Assembly (NCBI GenBank): GCA_902777125.1
Contig: CACYSQ010000003.1
Location: 50,230-114,229 of the forward strand
Source: Ruminococcus flavefaciens
Lineage (GTDB): Bacteria > Bacillota > Clostridia > Oscillospirales > Ruminococcaceae
Length of the DNA: 64,000 nucleotides
Direction of reading: 5' to 3'
The notes under the pieces were generated by a model. It had not been told where the DNA came from. It did no database searches and saw nothing but the letters and a program-made list of their open reading frames with translations. Below are positions 61,527 to 64,000 of the stretch, one piece after another. The position numbers were made by a program, and so were the translations under genes. Every line of letters begins with the position of its first letter. The stretch's first letter is position 1.

Positions 61527-61565
61527 GTAAGCGTCAAATAAAGCGCGTCCCATAAGATACAAAAA

Positions 61566-61588
61566 TATCCTCGCCGATGGCGAGGATA
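61566..61588 (-). terminator. Terminator of the IS66 transposase operon
   Basis: TATCCTCGCC-GAT-GGCGAGGATA, perfect 10 bp, with T5 on the minus strand, 17 nt after the tnpC stop. Confidence 0.9.
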
Positions 61589-61604
61589 AACTTTATCAAT
61601 TATT

Positions 61605-63095
61605 CTATGGTAGAAGAATCGTGACTGCTGGATTTGAAAACAGGTCGGTCAGATACTTTTCAACGTCCATACCGTTAGCCTGTGCTGTTGAAATTATCGA
61701 ATATAAAAGTGCGCTGCATTTTGCACCACGTTCTGTATTATTGAAGAGCCAGTTCTTACGACCTATTGTAAAAGGTCTGATAGCGTTTTCGGCTCTGTTG
61801 TTATCGATGGGAACATCTCCGTCTTCAAGAAAAGTATACAGATATTTCTTTTCATTTAGCGTATATCTGACCGCGTCAACGAGTTTGTTCTTACCGCTAA
61901 CCTGTAATGTTTCTGCCCACGCAAAGAAAGCATCAAGTAAAGGCTTGATCTTTACAAGACGCTGCTCATATCTTTCCTCAGCATTAAGCTCGGTCAGCAG
62001 TTTTTCTTCATGATAGATCCTGTTGCAGAACTCTACGCCTTTAGCTGCTGCCGATGTTTCATATGCTGACTTTTCCTTTGGCAGTGCGTTTACCCAATAT
62101 CTTCTGACGTGGGTAAGGCAACCGCATCTCCTCGCATTTTTGAGTGCGTTGTATGCCGCATAACCGTCACATACAAGGAACCCATCAAATTCTCCAAGGA
62201 ATCTGACTGCATTTTCGCTTTTCCTTGTAGGATGATAATCAAAAATGATATTACTGCGGTCATTGATCTTTCCGTTGCAGTATACCCACATTCTTGAATC
62301 GGTCGTTGCCTTTCTGCCTTCTTCGTGCAGCACCTGAAATACTGTTTCATCAGCGTGAATGATCTTTTCTGATAACAGCTTTTCTTTCATATTCTGCACT
62401 ATGGGAGAACACCACTTCTCAGCAGCATAGCATACCCAGTTCGACATTGTTGCCTTCAGCAATGGGATACCTTTGGATTTAAAGTCCTTCTCCTGCCTGT
62501 GCAGCGGTACTGCCTTGCAGAACTTCTCATAAATAATATGTGCGAGGAGGTCAGGAGAACAATAGCTTCCAGGTATCATAAGCTCAGGATGTTCCGCACG
62601 TCTGATATTGCATGGTTCGGTACTTATTTCGGGGGCAGTACCGCACTTGGTACACTTGTATACTTTCACTATGTGACGGCGGATATGGAACTTAGCAGGA
62701 GTATATATCAGTTCATCATATTTGTCTTCACCGATTTCCGTCATATCAGAGCCGCACTTATCACATTTAGGATCGTCTTCTTTATGTAATACCTCTTCAA
62801 CAGGTAATTCACTCATCCAGTCATCATGAGTACGCTTTTTCTTTCGCTTATGCTCTGGTACAGTGATAGTAGTATCATCAGCTGAGTTTCTCTGATCATC
62901 GTTTACAGGGAAGAATGAGAGCTGTGTATCGTCACCAATGATAACAGATGTCTTTTCTGTTTTGCGTCCGAAAACCTGTTTTTTCAGCCAAGCAAGCTGC
63001 TCCTGTGCAAGAGCAAGTTCTTCTTTAAGAACAGCATTTTCGTTCTGGAGAACAGCATGATCTGCTACTAATTTTTGAATATCATGCTCAGACAT
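61605..63095 (-). CDS. tnpC: IS66 transposase TnpC
   Basis: 496 residues from ATG 63093-63095 (GGAGGATCG upstream). N-terminal coiled coil (LQNENAVLKEELALAQEQLAWLKKQVFGRKTEK), zinc finger CDKCG...CTKCG, and the DDE core with HADET, VCDGYAAYNAL and IDNNRAENAIRPFTIGRKNWLF. All main motifs are present and the frame is uninterrupted, so it may be active. Confidence 0.95.
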   Translation of the reverse strand: MSEHDIQKLVADHAVLQNENAVLKEELALAQEQLAWLKKQVFGRKTEKTSVIIGDDTQLSFFPVNDDQRNSADDTTITVPEHKRKKKRTHDDWMSELPVEEVLHKEDDPKCDKCGSDMTEIGEDKYDELIYTPAKFHIRRHIVKVYKCTKCGTAPEISTEPCNIRRAEHPELMIPGSYCSPDLLAHIIYEKFCKAVPLHRQEKDFKSKGIPLLKATMSNWVCYAAEKWCSPIVQNMKEKLLSEKIIHADETVFQVLHEEGRKATTDSRMWVYCNGKINDRSNIIFDYHPTRKSENAVRFLGEFDGFLVCDGYAAYNALKNARRCGCLTHVRRYWVNALPKEKSAYETSAAAKGVEFCNRIYHEEKLLTELNAEERYEQRLVKIKPLLDAFFAWAETLQVSGKNKLVDAVRYTLNEKKYLYTFLEDGDVPIDNNRAENAIRPFTIGRKNWLFNNTERGAKCSALLYSIISTAQANGMDVEKYLTDLFSNPAVTILLP

Positions 63096-63176
63096 ACTGC
63101 GATCCTCCATTCGTTTTATGATATATATATTATACCATAAAACTGCCAGTAAATCAAGAAATATCGCAGAATTTTC

Positions 63177-63533
63177 TTAATACAGCACGCTTGGTTTTCC
63201 TTCACGGATAGCTTTAGGCTGTTCTATTTTTAATCCTTCAAGTAGCCAACGTGTCTGCTGCGGCGTGAGCAGTAAAGCTTCTGTTTCATTACGCGGCCAT
63301 TGGAATCTTCCGTTATCAAGTCGCTTATACAAAAGCAGAAATCCGTCACCTTCCCATAGAAGTCCTTTGATTCGGTCACACCGTCTGCCACAGAACAAAA
63401 ACAACGCCTTGCTATACGGATCAAGTTGCAACTGTGCTTTTACTATCATTGCAAGTCCGTCTATCGAACGCCGCAGATCTGTATACCCTGTGACGATGTA
63501 TACCTGCTTATCTAATGACAGATCATTCAGCAT
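63177..63533 (-). CDS. tnpB: IS66 accessory protein TnpB (Orf2)
   Basis: 118 residues with the family pattern VYIVTGYTDLRRSIDGLAMIV, LFLFCGRRCDRIKGLLWEGDGFLLLYKRL and PRNETEALLLTPQQ. Needed with TnpA and TnpC for IS66 transposition. Overlaps tnpA by 7 nt. Confidence 0.94.
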   Translation of the reverse strand: MLNDLSLDKQVYIVTGYTDLRRSIDGLAMIVKAQLQLDPYSKALFLFCGRRCDRIKGLLWEGDGFLLLYKRLDNGRFQWPRNETEALLLTPQQTRWLLEGLKIEQPKAIREGKPSVLY

Positions 63534-63850
63534 AATTCATGTACTAACTTAAGTAAAGTATCTGCTGAGATATCTGCCGGAAGTGATATTTGCAAGCCAT
63601 TCTTCTCAATACGAATATCTGAGTTTGGTCTTGGGACAGATACAGGTACTATTGCAGGTTCGGATTCCATAAAGTGCTCCCGAACTTTGCGAAGATGATA
63701 GTAATATGTCTTGGGACTGATACCATTCTGAGCGCAGAATGCTGTTACGGTCATACCGCTTTCCTGCTGTGCTTTGATCTGCTCACTCCATTCCTGCAGC
63801 TGTATATCTCGCTTGACTGTGGTAATAGCTGCCGTTGTCTTCATTTTCAT
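63527..63850 (-). CDS. tnpA: IS66 accessory protein TnpA
   Basis: 107 residues; helix-turn-helix region WSEQIKAQQESGMTVTAFCAQNGISPKTYYYHLRKVRE followed by a beta-rich tail (IRIEKNGLQISLPADIS). Start is ATG 63848-63850 or the next at 63844; CAGGGGGAAT is upstream. Confidence 0.92.
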   Translation of the reverse strand: MKMKTTAAITTVKRDIQLQEWSEQIKAQQESGMTVTAFCAQNGISPKTYYYHLRKVREHFMESEPAIVPVSVPRPNSDIRIEKNGLQISLPADISADTLLKLVHELC

Positions 63851-63902
63851 ATTCCCCCTGTGTCTAATTCAGTCTGGTTTACTCCATCGACTATTTTAGA
63901 TA

Positions 63903-63982
63903 GTAACCGCCCAATAACATACCACTCTATCCAATTAAGTCTAAATAGACTAAACTAGAAATAACTAAATAAGTCTAACTGG
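63903..63982. promoter_or_regulatory. Repeat-rich region upstream of tnpA
   Basis: Contains TAAGTCTA twice (near 63936 and 63970) and a palindrome AGTCTA-AA-TAGACT. It is A/T-rich and probably holds the IS promoter and operator. No gene is seen. Confidence 0.4.
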
Positions 63983-64000
63983 AGTTGATTGGAATGAATG

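Larger units (their letters stand above)
61527..64000 (-). mobile_element. IS66 family insertion sequence (right end outside the window)
   Basis: Carries the IS66 trio tnpA-tnpB-tnpC on the minus strand. One end is placed at GTAAGCG (61527-61533), which fits the usual IS66 terminal repeat start. No matching CGCTTAC is found up to 64000, so the other end lies further on. A CGCTTAC at 61503-61509 in the flank is probably chance. Lower GC and A/T-ending codons separate it from its neighbours. Confidence 0.85.

Noticed and set aside
61503-61533. CGCTTAC...GTAAGCG as both ends of a tiny mobile element
   Set aside because: Only the GTAAGCG copy borders the IS66 genes; the other is inside the apparent coding remnant and is best explained by chance.
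1-64000. tRNA, rRNA, phage or CRISPR loci
   Set aside because: Reading both strands I found no tRNA-like cloverleaf with CCA-end context, no rRNA stretch, no phage gene block and no spacer arrays.

Overview
The window looks like the chromosome of a fibre-degrading, low-branching Firmicute of the Ruminococcus type (Oscillospiraceae). This is inferred from a secreted pectate lyase ending in a type I dockerin, a rhamnogalacturonan-oligosaccharide uptake operon with a GH105 hydrolase, a spore SASP gene, classic Firmicute gene orders (phoH-ybeY-era-yqzL-recO and dgt-dnaG-rpoD) and TTGaca-17-TATAAT promoters. I saw no rRNA, tRNA or CRISPR array. Most genes are housekeeping genes, and small accessory pieces sit between them.

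Layout. 1-1.3 kb: the 5' part of a YfhO-like membrane protein (minus strand, cut by the window edge) and a cluster of hairpins. 1.3-8.1 kb: a minus-strand run of CYTH, phoH, ybeY, era, a 47-codon yqzL, recO, a GNAT gene and mutS2. 9.2-13.1 kb: gap with its own promoter and terminator, a zinc-ribbon membrane protein, and metK behind a SAM-I riboswitch. 13.5-23 kb: a two-component pair, a c-di-GMP phosphodiesterase next to an unusual phosphofructokinase, phosphoglucomutase and a DUF6311-like protein. 23-28 kb: rpmE, an IMPACT-family gene, dgt, dnaG and rpoD. 28-34.3 kb: the sugar ABC/GH105 operon, then cca and pflA.

34.3-39.4 kb (minus) is a probable stress or drug-response operon: GNAT, membrane protein, GNAT, ABC-F ATPase, a 12-codon leader peptide inside a multi-arm RNA structure, and an MFS exporter. 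The leader, competing arms and covered Shine-Dalgarno region look like a translational attenuator of the erm/mef kind.

39.4-47.2 kb holds an LRR surface protein, a zinc-ribbon protein, pyrK-pyrD, a folded intergenic element, ruvX with a convergent 59-codon gene, a papain-like lipoprotein, trmL, degV and an SASP gene. 47.4-51.8 kb is a tandem array of five paralogous four-helix membrane proteins, four with an N-terminal zinc ribbon; two more copies lie at 10.4 and 40.5 kb. The family shares a Pro-Trp motif after helix 1 and an MKWFGLxGF-like motif before helix 2; I know of no assigned function.

51.9-56.3 kb: a two-domain (PL1 and PL9) dockerin pectate lyase and a small-protein/M50 protease pair resembling SpoIVFA/SpoIVFB. 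56.3-61.3 kb: an ECF sigma factor with a membrane-anchored beta-propeller protein, and manA-ROK glucokinase. 61.4-64 kb: an IS66-type element that appears to have cut a gene, leaving its last 30 codons and terminator. Sugar handling (uptake, GH105, pectate lyase, manA, glucokinase, pgm, pfk, gap, pflA) is the theme linking much of the window.
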